Shown: positions 44,268 through 52,985 of the stretch, piece by piece
Layout of the letters: the number at the start of each line of letters is the position of its first letter
Position numbering within the stretch: the first letter of the stretch is position 1
DNA from: Acidimicrobiales bacterium mtb01
Lineage (GTDB): Bacteria > Actinomycetota > Acidimicrobiia > Acidimicrobiales > Ilumatobacteraceae
Assembly: GCA_004379135.1 (NCBI GenBank)
Contig: NBNI01000006.1
Coordinates: forward strand, 437,160-501,159
Direction: 5' to 3'
DNA: 64,000 bases
Position numbers and translations under genes: made by a program
Notes under the pieces: generated by a model
Databases searched by the model: none
What the model saw: only the letters and a program-made list of their open reading frames with translations
Told to the model about the DNA's origin: nothing

Positions 44268-46366
44268 GGCGGGCCATCACGATCGGCTGGGCCACATCGG
44301 TCGCCCTGGCCGGTGTCCTTTGCTCCATGCCTTCCGATTCCGCGCGCGCCGAGATCACCGAAGGCATCGGTGCCCTCGTGTCACAGGATCAATACGTCGC
44401 CGGTATCGAAGGATCGACGATCGATCTCAGCCTCTACCTGCAGGGTCCGAGCGCGCTGGGGTCCGACGCACCGACGTCGATCCTGGTGACCGTTCACCGC
44501 CCGGTGACCGACAGAGTGGCCGTTCAGCAGGCGATCGACGGCGACTTGCCGTCCACCGTCGACAGCATGCGCTTTCCCATCGAGCAACGCGACGCATCGG
44601 GAGTCGTCGACCTCGTGATCCCGATCGAGATCGGCACGCGCACTCGCGAACGGATGCAGATGTCAGCCGCCGGCTTGTATCCGCTCTCGATCGGCGTGGA
44701 GGTCGACGGCAACAGCGTCGATCGGATCATCACGTTCGTCGAGCGGCTCCCCGACGGACTCGACGCACCGGCGGTCGAGCAGTCGCTTCCGGTCGCGCTG
44801 GTCGGCTCGGTGGACGGTGACGTCACGCTCCAGGCCGACTCCACCACGACCGTGCGCGCCGCCGATCGATCACGGGTGGCCGAATTGGCAACCATCATCG
44901 AGTCGCTGCCGGGCACTCCACTCACCGTCGCGTTGCGGCCCGAGCTGGTGGAGGGACTCGGACGCTCCTCGACCGAGGACGCCGAACTCCTCACTCGGCT
45001 GCAGTTCGCCGACGCTCCGTCGTACCTGTCGATGCCGTACGTGCAGGTCGATCCGGGCGCGATGGCCGACTCGCAGACGAACGACATCTTCATCGGTCAA
45101 CTCCGGCTCGGCGAGGACGCCTTGGCCGACACTCTTCCCGAATCGCGCCCGAGCCGCACCGCGTGGATCCAGACCAGTGAGTTGTCGGCCACCGGAGCCC
45201 AATTCATCCGCGACCTCGGATTCCGGTCGATTCTCATCACACCGGCGGCAGCCGACGCGGGCGCCTTCGCCGGGCTGGCTTTCGCCGACTCGACGCGCAA
45301 GGTCGAGATCGAACTGGCGAGTGGCGGATTCATCGACGCCGTGTTCCCCGACCCGGTCCTCGCGTCTCGCCTCACCGCCGCATCGTCGGCGCCTCCGAGC
45401 GATGCCTACCTCGCCGCCCAACATGTTCTGGCCGAGATCAAGGCGCTGCGACGCGAACTCGACGACATCGGCCAATCGTTGTCGGGTCGCTCGTTGATCC
45501 TCACCACCGACGACGGCACGCTGATGTCCACCGACCTCACCGTGGCTCTGGCCGACACGTTGAGCTCGTCGAACGAGGTCGAACTGGTGACTCTCGATGA
45601 TGCGCTGTCGCGCACGACCGTCGCACTCGTGGACGGACGGCCGGCCGCGATTCGGCTCCCCGTCACGAGTCAGGACACGACGGGTCAAGCCGCATCATCG
45701 TCGCCGGCCGAAGCGCTCTACTTGACGGGTGCTCGCATCGATGCGTTCGCTTCGATGTTGCCCGACGGGGACGAGCGACCGGCGATGTGGCGGCGCATCC
45801 TCGACGTCCTGCCCGACCAGCGATTCACCGACGCGGTGCGCTTCGCCTATGCCGACGTCGTCCGCCAGGAAACCGAGGCGCTCGCCGGCCAGGTCGCCAC
45901 CCCGGCCTCGACCACCTTCACGCTCGGCGGTCGCGACAGTGCGATCCGCCTCAGCCTGCGCAACGACTCGGCGACGGAGCTCTCCGTTCGCGTCCGCCTG
46001 GCCTCGTCGAAACTCCGATTCCCGGAGGGCGAACTGGTGGTGCAATTGGCTCCGACCGCCATCACGTCGGTGGAGATACCCGTCGAGGCGCGAAGCAACG
46101 GCCGCTTCCCGGTGACCGTCCAGTTGCTGACTCCCGAGGGCCAGTTGCCCCTCACGCAGCCCATCGTGTTCACCGCCCGCGTGAACGCCCTGGCCGGCCT
46201 GGGTCAAGTGGTCACGATCATGGCGTTCCTCTTGCTGGCCGTGTGGTGGATCCATCACCTCCGACGTCGCTATCGGGACCGCCAGACCCTGGTCACAGAC
46301 ACGACTCGTCGTCATCCGAGTGGCGACTCCCCTCGTCACGACCCCGACAGCGACACCACCAACTAG
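44264..46366 (+). CDS. DUF6049-type secreted membrane protein (Rv3909-like)
   Basis: 700 residues. N-terminal signal segment (about 4-28), a long extracytoplasmic region, and a C-terminal membrane helix (VVTIMAFLLLAVWWIHHL) followed by a basic tail. Position between pcnA and the kinase corresponds to Rv3909 of M. tuberculosis. Function unknown, likely envelope-related. Overlaps the acetyltransferase by 4 bp. The TAG stop is part of the degV -10 box. Confidence 0.8.
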   Translation: MRRAITIGWATSVALAGVLCSMPSDSARAEITEGIGALVSQDQYVAGIEGSTIDLSLYLQGPSALGSDAPTSILVTVHRPVTDRVAVQQAIDGDLPSTVDSMRFPIEQRDASGVVDLVIPIEIGTRTRERMQMSAAGLYPLSIGVEVDGNSVDRIITFVERLPDGLDAPAVEQSLPVALVGSVDGDVTLQADSTTTVRAADRSRVAELATIIESLPGTPLTVALRPELVEGLGRSSTEDAELLTRLQFADAPSYLSMPYVQVDPGAMADSQTNDIFIGQLRLGEDALADTLPESRPSRTAWIQTSELSATGAQFIRDLGFRSILITPAAADAGAFAGLAFADSTRKVEIELASGGFIDAVFPDPVLASRLTAASSAPPSDAYLAAQHVLAEIKALRRELDDIGQSLSGRSLILTTDDGTLMSTDLTVALADTLSSSNEVELVTLDDALSRTTVALVDGRPAAIRLPVTSQDTTGQAASSSPAEALYLTGARIDAFASMLPDGDERPAMWRRILDVLPDQRFTDAVRFAYADVVRQETEALAGQVATPASTTFTLGGRDSAIRLSLRNDSATELSVRVRLASSKLRFPEGELVVQLAPTAITSVEIPVEARSNGRFPVTVQLLTPEGQLPLTQPIVFTARVNALAGLGQVVTIMAFLLLAVWWIHHLRRRYRDRQTLVTDTTRRHPSGDSPRHDPDSDTTN

Positions 46367-46369
46367 CCT
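46364..46369 (+). promoter_or_regulatory. Putative -10 box overlapping the DUF6049 stop (degV)
   Basis: TAGCCT starts with the upstream stop codon and ends 6 nt before the GTG at 46376. Confidence 0.5.
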
Positions 46370-46375
46370 TCGCCC

Positions 46376-47221
46376 GTGGCCTCAGTCCGGATCATCACCG
46401 ACAGTTCCTGCGACCTTCCCGACGATGTCGCCCGCTCCTTGGGGATCGAAATCGTCCCCCTCTTCATCCGCTTCGGCGAGGACGAATTCGTCGACCGCGA
46501 ACAATTGACGACGGCCGAGTTCTGGGCCCGCTGCTCGGCGTCGTCGGTTCTCCCTTCGACCGCCGCTCCGTCGCCGGGCCGATTCGAGCAGGCCATCCGC
46601 ACCGTGGTTTCCGAAGGCGCCACCGGGGTCGTGATCGTCTCTCTGTCGGGTGCGTTGTCGGCCACCCTGCAGAGCGCCGAGATTGCCGCCACCTCCCTTG
46701 CCTCACTCGTTCCCATTTCCGTGATCGACAGCCGGTCGGTCTCCCTCGGATTGGGGGCGATCGTCGTCGAATGCGCCCGCGCCGCCCGCCAAGGCGCCGA
46801 ACTGCACGAGGTCGAGGCTCTGGCCCGCGACCTGGTGGGTCGTTGCGAACTCTGGGGCGCCCTCGACACCCTCGAGAACCTCAAGAAGGGCGGCCGGATC
46901 GGCGGCGCCCAGGCCATGCTCGGGTCGGTTCTCTCCATCAAACCCATCATCGAAGTCAAGGACGGTGTGGTTCAAGAGGGCGGGAAGCAGCGCACTCGTG
47001 GCAAGGCCATCGCATTCTTGGTCGACAAGGTGCGTCAGGTCAGTGCGTCGCCCGGAATCAGCCAACTCTGCGTTCTTCATGCCGACTGCAGCGATGTCGA
47101 CGCCTTCGTCGCACAGTTAAAGACCGTTCACTCGGGAGACATTCTCATCGGCGAGATCGGAGCGGTGATCGGTGCACACGCCGGCCGCGGAACGATCGGC
47201 GTCGCTTACTTCCGCAACTGA
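46376..47221 (+). CDS. DegV-family fatty-acid-binding protein
   Basis: 281 residues. IITDSSCDLP N-terminus, SGALSAT, and GGRIGGAQAMLG are DegV features. DegV proteins bind a fatty acid and in some bacteria present it to a fatty acid kinase. No kinase (FakA) gene lies beside it. It occupies the interval where many actinobacteria have murJ. Confidence 0.92.
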   Translation: MASVRIITDSSCDLPDDVARSLGIEIVPLFIRFGEDEFVDREQLTTAEFWARCSASSVLPSTAAPSPGRFEQAIRTVVSEGATGVVIVSLSGALSATLQSAEIAATSLASLVPISVIDSRSVSLGLGAIVVECARAARQGAELHEVEALARDLVGRCELWGALDTLENLKKGGRIGGAQAMLGSVLSIKPIIEVKDGVVQEGGKQRTRGKAIAFLVDKVRQVSASPGISQLCVLHADCSDVDAFVAQLKTVHSGDILIGEIGAVIGAHAGRGTIGVAYFRN

Positions 47222-47258
47222 CCCGACGTCATTCCCCGTCGGCTCGACGACGCACAAC

Positions 47259-47264
47259 TAGCGT
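47259..47264 (+). promoter_or_regulatory. Possible -10 box upstream of the protein kinase
   Basis: TAGCGT, 12 nt before the ATG at 47277, so a short leader rather than a leaderless start would result. Confidence 0.3.
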
Positions 47265-47276
47265 GTTCGTTCGAGC

Positions 47277-48869
47277 ATGTCCGTGAACGCGTCACTTCCT
47301 CCTGAGCCGAACACGGTCATCGCCGGTCGCTATCGACTCGACGTCGCTTGGGCCCACGGAGGAATGGCCGACGTCTGGAAGGCGACCGATCTCCAGTTGA
47401 CGCGCACGGTCGCCGTCAAGTTGCTCAAACCGCACCTCGCGGCCGACGGAACGGTCGCCGAACGATTCCGACGGGAGGCGGTGGCGGCGGCGAGCCTCAC
47501 GCACCCGAACATCGTGACGGTCTACGACGCCGTGGCCGACCAGGGTCGACAGGCCGTCATCATGGAATTCATCGACGGCAAGTCGTTGCGCGCTCTGCTC
47601 GACGAGAAGAAGCGCCTCACTCCGAAGCTCACCGTCCACATCGGCACCGGCATCTGCTCGGCGCTCGACGCCGCCCACGCGAACGGCATCATCCACCGCG
47701 ACGTAAAACCCGGGAACGTCCTCGTCACCAAGGACGCGCGCGTGATGTTGACCGACTTCGGCATCGCCAAGGCACTCGGCACCGGCGATGACCTCACGAG
47801 TGAGAACATCATGATGGGGACGGCGAAGTATCTGTCACCCGAGCAGGTGAAGGGCGACGAACTCGACCTGCGCGCCGATCTGTACTCGCTCGGTCTGGTT
47901 CTGTACGAATGTCTGGCCGGGAAGGTGCCCTTCACCGGCAAGAACGACACCGAGACGGCTCTGGCCCGACTCCAACGCGATCCCACTGATCTCAACCAAC
48001 TTCGACCCGACGTGAGCCCCGAGTTGGCTCGGGTGATCCACCGCATGCTCGAACGTCGTCCCGACAAGCGCTACGCGAGTGGCGCCGAGGCTCGCGCGGC
48101 GCTCAAGGCCGCGCTGAACGGCGATGGCTCCGCCGCACGTGGAGTCGCCGGCCATCCCGCCGGATCCGATCGCACTCCGACACCGGGAAGAATCATCCGT
48201 CCGTCTGGCCACACGCCATCACAGCCCTCGACTCGACCCTCGGTCTCCCCCACTCCTTCAGGAGGAACTCTGCGCCCGTGGAAGCCCTCGCCGGTTCTCA
48301 TCGGCGGCCTCGCGGTCGCGATCATCGCGGTGGGTGCGCTCGTCATTCGTGTCGTGACCGGTGGTGACGACACCGCACCGTCGATCGCCGAGACGACCGC
48401 GCCACCGGCACCCACCGGTCCGCCCTCGATCCTGGGAGTGTCGACGTTCGACCCCGAAGGCGACCGCACCGAGAACGACGGTGCCGCTGCGTTGACCACC
48501 GACGGAGACGCCGGCACCGCATGGGCGACCGTCTGCTACAAGTCGTCCACGTTCGGCAGCAAGTCGGGAGTCGGTCTGGTCGTGCAACTCACCGAGGCGA
48601 ACCTCGCCAAGGTCGACGTCGACATGCTCGGTGATTCGTGGCGAGCCGAGATGTACGCATCGAACACGCTCAGCGAGGACATCGACGCTTGGGGATCGGC
48701 GATCGCGTCGGCCTCGGCCAGTGATGGTCCGACGATCGTCGGAGTCATGTCGCAGCCGATGCAATACGTGATGGTGTACCTGCGCGAAGTCGGTCGCGAC
48801 GGAACGTGCAGCCGCGACAACCCGTACCGCGGAGGGATCACCGAGATTCGCGTCTCCGCCGCACCGTGA
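47277..48869 (+). CDS. Membrane Ser/Thr protein kinase with discoidin-like ectodomain
   Basis: 530 residues. Cytoplasmic kinase at about 18-280 with Lys48, Glu67, HRDVKPGN (140-147), DFG (160-162) and SPE (187-189), so the catalytic set is complete; the first glycine of the loop is replaced (AHGGMADVW). A Pro/Thr linker leads to a membrane helix at about 339-360 and an extracellular domain (about 385-530) with a STFDPEGDRTENDGAAAL start and VDMLGDSW that resembles a discoidin/F5-8 fold. In mycobacteria the MviN C-terminal half has a similar arrangement with a pseudokinase. It overlaps the sigma gene by 4 bp. Confidence 0.85.
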   Translation: MSVNASLPPEPNTVIAGRYRLDVAWAHGGMADVWKATDLQLTRTVAVKLLKPHLAADGTVAERFRREAVAAASLTHPNIVTVYDAVADQGRQAVIMEFIDGKSLRALLDEKKRLTPKLTVHIGTGICSALDAAHANGIIHRDVKPGNVLVTKDARVMLTDFGIAKALGTGDDLTSENIMMGTAKYLSPEQVKGDELDLRADLYSLGLVLYECLAGKVPFTGKNDTETALARLQRDPTDLNQLRPDVSPELARVIHRMLERRPDKRYASGAEARAALKAALNGDGSAARGVAGHPAGSDRTPTPGRIIRPSGHTPSQPSTRPSVSPTPSGGTLRPWKPSPVLIGGLAVAIIAVGALVIRVVTGGDDTAPSIAETTAPPAPTGPPSILGVSTFDPEGDRTENDGAAALTTDGDAGTAWATVCYKSSTFGSKSGVGLVVQLTEANLAKVDVDMLGDSWRAEMYASNTLSEDIDAWGSAIASASASDGPTIVGVMSQPMQYVMVYLREVGRDGTCSRDNPYRGGITEIRVSAAP

Positions 48870-49465
48870 ACGAACTCCTCGTCCGACGAGCGATCAACGG
48901 AGATCGGGCCGCTCTCGACACACTTCTTCGCGAGCAATACCCGCGGATCCTGACGGCCTGCCGGCGACTCCTCGGCCGTCACGCCGACGCCGACGATGCC
49001 GCCCAGAACGCACTCATCTCCATCGCACGGAACATCGGTTCGTTCGACCAGCGTTCGTCGTTCTCGACCTGGGTCTGGCGAATCGCCACCAACGCGGCCC
49101 TCGACGAGATCAGGCGACGCGGCCGTCGCGACGTCCCGTCGTCCGATCGCCATGACTTCACTCTCGGCGTCGAGCGTCCCGACACCTCGCCGTCATCGGT
49201 GTCGTCCCTCGATGACCGCCAGATCGTCGAAGCGGCCCTCCTGCGGCTGCCCCTCGAATTCAGGACCGCCGTGGTGCTCCGCGACCTGGCCGACCTCGAC
49301 TACGACGAGATCGCCGACGTGCTCGACATCCCCATCGGAACGGTTCGCTCCCGCATCTCGCGTGGTCGCTCGCAGTTGGCCGACCTCCTTCGGGACTCCG
49401 CGCCGCACCAGTCCGGGAACCAGGACCCGAGTCACGAACGTCAAACACCCGGAAGTGCACCATGA
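48866..49465 (+). CDS. ECF sigma factor (SigM-like by position)
   Basis: 199 residues from GTG 48866 (GTGA overlap). Region 2: HADADDAAQNALISIARNIGSFD; region 4: [27 protein letters not shown] (shown in parts). Lies where SigM is in mycobacteria and is followed by a membrane protein that could be its anti-sigma. Signal and targets unknown. Confidence 0.88.
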   Translation: MNELLVRRAINGDRAALDTLLREQYPRILTACRRLLGRHADADDAAQNALISIARNIGSFDQRSSFSTWVWRIATNAALDEIRRRGRRDVPSSDRHDFTLGVERPDTSPSSVSSLDDRQIVEAALLRLPLEFRTAVVLRDLADLDYDEIADVLDIPIGTVRSRISRGRSQLADLLRDSAPHQSGNQDPSHERQTPGSAP

Positions 49466-50187
49466 CCGACTCCTCGAACCTCGACGAACGACTCGACGAT
49501 CTCGCCAGTCGCCTGCTCGACCGCGACATCGAGTTCGCCGATGTTCCGGCCGATCTGAGATCGGCGGTTCAGGCGCGAGCCGATGGATTCGCGCGCCATC
49601 GATCGGTGCTTCTCCGGATCGACGACATCGACGATGGAGTGGTCGATCACGCGATCGCGGCCGCGCTCCACCCACCCACGGCATCACGTTTCCGCTCGTC
49701 GGTGCTCGGTGCGGCGGCGGCTGCCATCGCTCTCGTGATCGCGCTCGGCGCCATCGTGGCATCACGGGGTGGTGGCGACGATCCGATCTCCGAAGTGGCC
49801 GACGCTCCGAATGAATCGGTGGCCAGTGGATTCGCCGCGGTTCCACAAGCCGAAGCGAAGTCCCAGAACGATGCGGCGGCCGCCGTCGCCGAAACGGTTC
49901 TCGCCACACCGATGCAGACTCCGCTCGTCGCCGGAACGAGTGTCGGCGGAAACGGGTCGACCGAGATCGCCGACATGGTCGCGCTCGCCGCCATTGCGAG
50001 CGAGTGGTCGACCACCCCACCTTCGTTCTCCGAGCAGTCCCCCACATGTGCTCTCGACGAGGGGGCGCGTTTGGTGGCCGGCGAGTTCACGTTCGCGGGT
50101 CTGACCGCCGAGATTCATGTCGGCGACCGCGGACTCGTGGTGTTTTCCCTCGCCGATTGCACGAAGATGGCCAGCATCGCGCGCTGA
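49462..50187 (+). CDS. Single-pass membrane protein, putative anti-sigma factor
   Basis: 241 residues: acidic cytoplasmic part (about 1-75), membrane helix (about 77-97, VLGAAAAAIALVIALGAIVAS), then an extracytoplasmic Ala/Thr/Ser-rich linker and a short domain with two Cys (PTCAL, ADCTK). No zinc ZAS motif. The overlap with the sigma gene (ATGA) is the main support for an anti-sigma role. Confidence 0.62.
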   Translation: MTDSSNLDERLDDLASRLLDRDIEFADVPADLRSAVQARADGFARHRSVLLRIDDIDDGVVDHAIAAALHPPTASRFRSSVLGAAAAAIALVIALGAIVASRGGGDDPISEVADAPNESVASGFAAVPQAEAKSQNDAAAAVAETVLATPMQTPLVAGTSVGGNGSTEIADMVALAAIASEWSTTPPSFSEQSPTCALDEGARLVAGEFTFAGLTAEIHVGDRGLVVFSLADCTKMASIAR

Positions 50188-50200
50188 CGAGAGGTCTGGC

Positions 50201-50206
50201 TAGCCT
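50201..50206 (+). promoter_or_regulatory. Putative -10 box of a leaderless promoter (holin-like gene)
   Basis: TAGCCT ends 6 nt before the ATG at 50213; would drive the small gene and trxB. Confidence 0.45.
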
Positions 50207-50212
50207 CGCACC

Positions 50213-50539
50213 ATGGCTGCCAATCCGCTGAACGACCCGAAGTGGGCCGAGAACATGACCGACACGATCGTGTCGACCGTCGACAAGGTGCGCGACCGCA
50301 CCACCAAGCCGATCGTGATGGCCGCTCGCGGTGTCGTGTTCGGATTGCTCGCCGCGTTCCTCGGATTGTTCATCGTCGTCGTCGCACTGGTTGGTGCTCA
50401 TCGCGGTGTCATCAACTTCCTCGAGTGGCCGCTCGACCATGACACCGCGGTGTGGGTCGCCTACTTCGCTCTCGGCGGAGTCCTGTGCCTCGCGGGTTCG
50501 GTGTGCATGATCAAGCGCCAGTCGCAGGACGGCGTGTGA
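50213..50539 (+). CDS. Small two-helix membrane protein (holin-like topology)
   Basis: 108 residues with two hydrophobic helices (VVFGLLAAFLGLFIVVVALVG and AVWVAYFALGGVLCLAGSV) after a charged N-terminus. Similar genes occur upstream of trxB in actinobacteria. Function unknown. Stop overlaps the trxB ATG by one base (TGATG). Confidence 0.65.
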   Translation: MAANPLNDPKWAENMTDTIVSTVDKVRDRTTKPIVMAARGVVFGLLAAFLGLFIVVVALVGAHRGVINFLEWPLDHDTAVWVAYFALGGVLCLAGSVCMIKRQSQDGV

Positions 50540-51483
50540 TGGGCCAGCACCACAAGGTGATCATCATCGGATCGGGTCCGGCCGGACTCACCGCCGCCAT
50601 TTACACCGCGCGGGCCAATCTCGCGCCCTTCGTGATCGAAGGCGAACCGTCGAGCACCAGCGATCAACCCGGTGGACAGTTGATGCTCACCACCGAGGTG
50701 GAGAACTTCCCCGGATTCCCCGAAGGAATCATGGGCCCCGAACTCATGGGCCGTTTCAAGGAGCAGGCCGCTCGTTTCGGCGCCACCTTCCTCACGGCCA
50801 AGGCCACCAAGGTCGAGTTCGGTGAGCGGCCCCTGCGTGTTCATGTGTACGGCGATGTGCACACCGCCGATTCGGTGATCGTCTCCACCGGAGCACAGAG
50901 TCTGATGCTCGGACTCGAAGCCGAAGAACGCCTCATCGGACACGGTCTGTCCACCTGCGCGACCTGCGACGGCTTCTTCTTTCGCGGCAAGGAGATCGCG
51001 GTCGTGGGCGGCGGCGACTCGGCCATCGAAGAGGCCACGTTCCTCACCAAGTTCGCCTCCAAGGTCACCCTCATCCACCGGCGTGACTCCCTGCGCGCGA
51101 GCAAGATCATGCAGGATCGCGCGCTCAGCAATCCGAAGATCGAGATGCGCTGGAACAGCGCGGTCACCGATCTCATCGGCACCGATCAGCTCGAGGGCAT
51201 CGTGCTGAAGGACACCGTCACCGGCGAGACCAGTCGCATGGACGTCTCGGGTCTGTTCATCGCCATCGGCCATCGCCCGAACACCGACGTTTTCAAGGGC
51301 GTGCTCGACATGGAAGACAGCGGGTACCTCATCACGCGGCCCGACTCGACGTACACCAACATTTCGGGTGTCTTCGCCTGTGGCGACGTGAAGGATCACG
51401 TCTACCGCCAGGCGATCACGGCGGCCGGCTCGGGTTGCATGGCCGCGATCGACGCCGAGCGCTGGCTCGAAGCGCAGCACTGA
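50539..51483 (+). CDS. trxB: Thioredoxin reductase
   Basis: 314 residues. FAD motif IIIGSGPAGLTAAIY, redox pair CATC in STCATCDGFFFRG, NADPH motif VVGGGDSA and C-terminal FAD segment GVFACGDVKD. Transfers electrons from NADPH to the following thioredoxin. Confidence 0.97.
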   Translation: MGQHHKVIIIGSGPAGLTAAIYTARANLAPFVIEGEPSSTSDQPGGQLMLTTEVENFPGFPEGIMGPELMGRFKEQAARFGATFLTAKATKVEFGERPLRVHVYGDVHTADSVIVSTGAQSLMLGLEAEERLIGHGLSTCATCDGFFFRGKEIAVVGGGDSAIEEATFLTKFASKVTLIHRRDSLRASKIMQDRALSNPKIEMRWNSAVTDLIGTDQLEGIVLKDTVTGETSRMDVSGLFIAIGHRPNTDVFKGVLDMEDSGYLITRPDSTYTNISGVFACGDVKDHVYRQAITAAGSGCMAAIDAERWLEAQH

Positions 51484-51494
51484 CCGCCCCGCTG

Positions 51495-51551
51495 TAATCT
51501 GAACGCCGGAACGCGATCGTCCCGGCGTCGACCCGGGCGAAAGGACTTGTC
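51495..51551 (+). promoter_or_regulatory. trxA promoter and leader with hairpin
   Basis: TAATCT (51495-51500) is a likely -10. The leader contains ACGCCGG...CCGGCGT (51503-51509/51522-51528), and AAAGGA lies 6 nt before the trxA ATG. Unlike many genes here, trxA thus has a leader. Confidence 0.4.
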
Positions 51552-51881
51552 ATGGCCGAAGGAATCGTCAACCTCACCAGCAGCACGTTCGACGAGACCG
51601 TGAACTCGTCGAACACGCCCGTCGTGGTCGATTTCTGGGCCGAGTGGTGCGGGCCGTGCAAGCAGATCGCCCCGATCCTGAGCGAGATCGCCACCGAAAA
51701 GGCCGGGCAGGTCACCATCGCCAAGTTGAACGTCGACGATCACGGCGACATCGCCATGCGGTACAACGTGATGAGCATCCCCACACTTCTCGTGTTCCAC
51801 GGCGGCGAACTCAAAAAGCGCATGGTCGGCGCCAAGGGCAAAGGACAACTCCTGCAGGAGTTGGAGGAATTCCTCGGCTGA
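51552..51881 (+). CDS. trxA: Thioredoxin
   Basis: 109 residues, active site WCGPC in VDFWAEWCGPCKQIAP; the cis-Pro lies in MSIPTLLVF. Standard size. The stop overlaps the CwlM-like ATG by one base. Confidence 0.98.
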   Translation: MAEGIVNLTSSTFDETVNSSNTPVVVDFWAEWCGPCKQIAPILSEIATEKAGQVTIAKLNVDDHGDIAMRYNVMSIPTLLVFHGGELKKRMVGAKGKGQLLQELEEFLG

Positions 51882-52831
51882 TGGCCCTGTCGCCCGGTGA
51901 TTCGGGCGAGGCCGTTCGGCAGCTCCAGAGCCGTCTCGGCGCCGCCGGCTTCCTTCCCTCGTCGGGTGTGAGCCCGGCCACCTATTGCGACGGCACCGCC
52001 GACGCGGTTCGTGCGTTCCAGGAAGATCGCGGTCTTCCGGCCACGGGTGTCTGCGACGACACCACCTGGAACGTCTTGGCCGAGGCCTCGTGGAACCTCG
52101 GCGACCGGTTGCTGATGTTGCGCTCGCCCAACCTGCGCGGGGACGACGTGGCCGAGATGCAGCGACTGTTGTCACGGCTCGGGTTCGACTGCGGCCGCAT
52201 CGACGGGATCTTCGGACCCTTGGCCGCTCAGGCCTTGGCCGACTTCCAGACGAATGCGGGTCTGGAATCCGACGGGGTGTGTCGACCGCACACCGTCGAG
52301 GCCTTGCGTCGACTCTCACGCCAAACCGGGGACGGGCCCGGAGTCGCGGCCGTGCGCGAGGCGGAAAGTCTGCGCGCCGGTCGCCCACTGGACGGTCGTC
52401 GGGTGGCGGTGGGTCAATTCGGCGGCTTCAGCGCGTTGAGCCGCCCTCTCTGCCAGTCGTTGCGCGATCGCGGTGCGCTTTTGATCCAGACCGATGACAC
52501 CGATGCGGCCGCTCAAGCGGCGCACGCGAATCTGTTCGGCGCCGAGGTGTACATCGGGCTGGAGGCGTCGACCGAGCGATTGGCCCGCGTCACCTATTAC
52601 TCCGTCCCGGCTTTCGAGTCGGCCGGTGGACGAGCCTTGGCCCACCTCATCGAACGGCACCTCCGTGACGTTGTTCCACGAATCACCGTGAGCGGTATGC
52701 GGCTGCCGGTTCTACGCGAAACCAAGATGCCCGCCGTGCTCTTGAGCCTCGGACCCACCCAGACGATGGTCGACCGTGCCGATCGCATCGCCGAGGCGGT
52801 GTTCTTGGCCGTGGCGGCCTGGTCGGCCTGA
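51881..52831 (+). CDS. CwlM-like cytosolic pseudo-amidase
   Basis: 316 residues with no signal peptide. Two peptidoglycan-binding (PG_binding_1) units at about 5-70 and 85-145, then an Amidase_3-like domain (about 173-314) in which the zinc ligands are missing: the DAGHGG strand reads AVGQFGG (176-182), and the SIHAN motif reads GLEAS (226-230). CwlM in mycobacteria is a cytosolic MurA activator controlled by phosphorylation. This copy lacks a phospho-tail, as its end is AVAAWSA. Likely regulator, not a hydrolase. Confidence 0.82.
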   Translation: MALSPGDSGEAVRQLQSRLGAAGFLPSSGVSPATYCDGTADAVRAFQEDRGLPATGVCDDTTWNVLAEASWNLGDRLLMLRSPNLRGDDVAEMQRLLSRLGFDCGRIDGIFGPLAAQALADFQTNAGLESDGVCRPHTVEALRRLSRQTGDGPGVAAVREAESLRAGRPLDGRRVAVGQFGGFSALSRPLCQSLRDRGALLIQTDDTDAAAQAAHANLFGAEVYIGLEASTERLARVTYYSVPAFESAGGRALAHLIERHLRDVVPRITVSGMRLPVLRETKMPAVLLSLGPTQTMVDRADRIAEAVFLAVAAWSA

Positions 52832-52898
52832 CAGTCCACACACCACAGATCCCATCACACCAGCCCAGTGCGTTGTTTACGGCTAAAAACTCACACAA

Positions 52899-52925
52899 CC
52901 CACAGGGTTATCCACAGCCTGTGGG
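52899..52925. promoter_or_regulatory. Hairpin with a consensus DnaA box in its loop
   Basis: CCCACAGG (52899-52906) pairs with CCTGTGGG (52918-52925). The loop holds TTATCCACA (52908-52916), a perfect DnaA box. It lies between the convergent CwlM-like gene and parB and could terminate transcription or bind DnaA. Confidence 0.5.
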
Positions 52926-52985
52926 GACCCTCTCCCATTACTTGAGAGTCACGGTTATCGCATCAGGCCAGGTCAGCCCGGCGAT

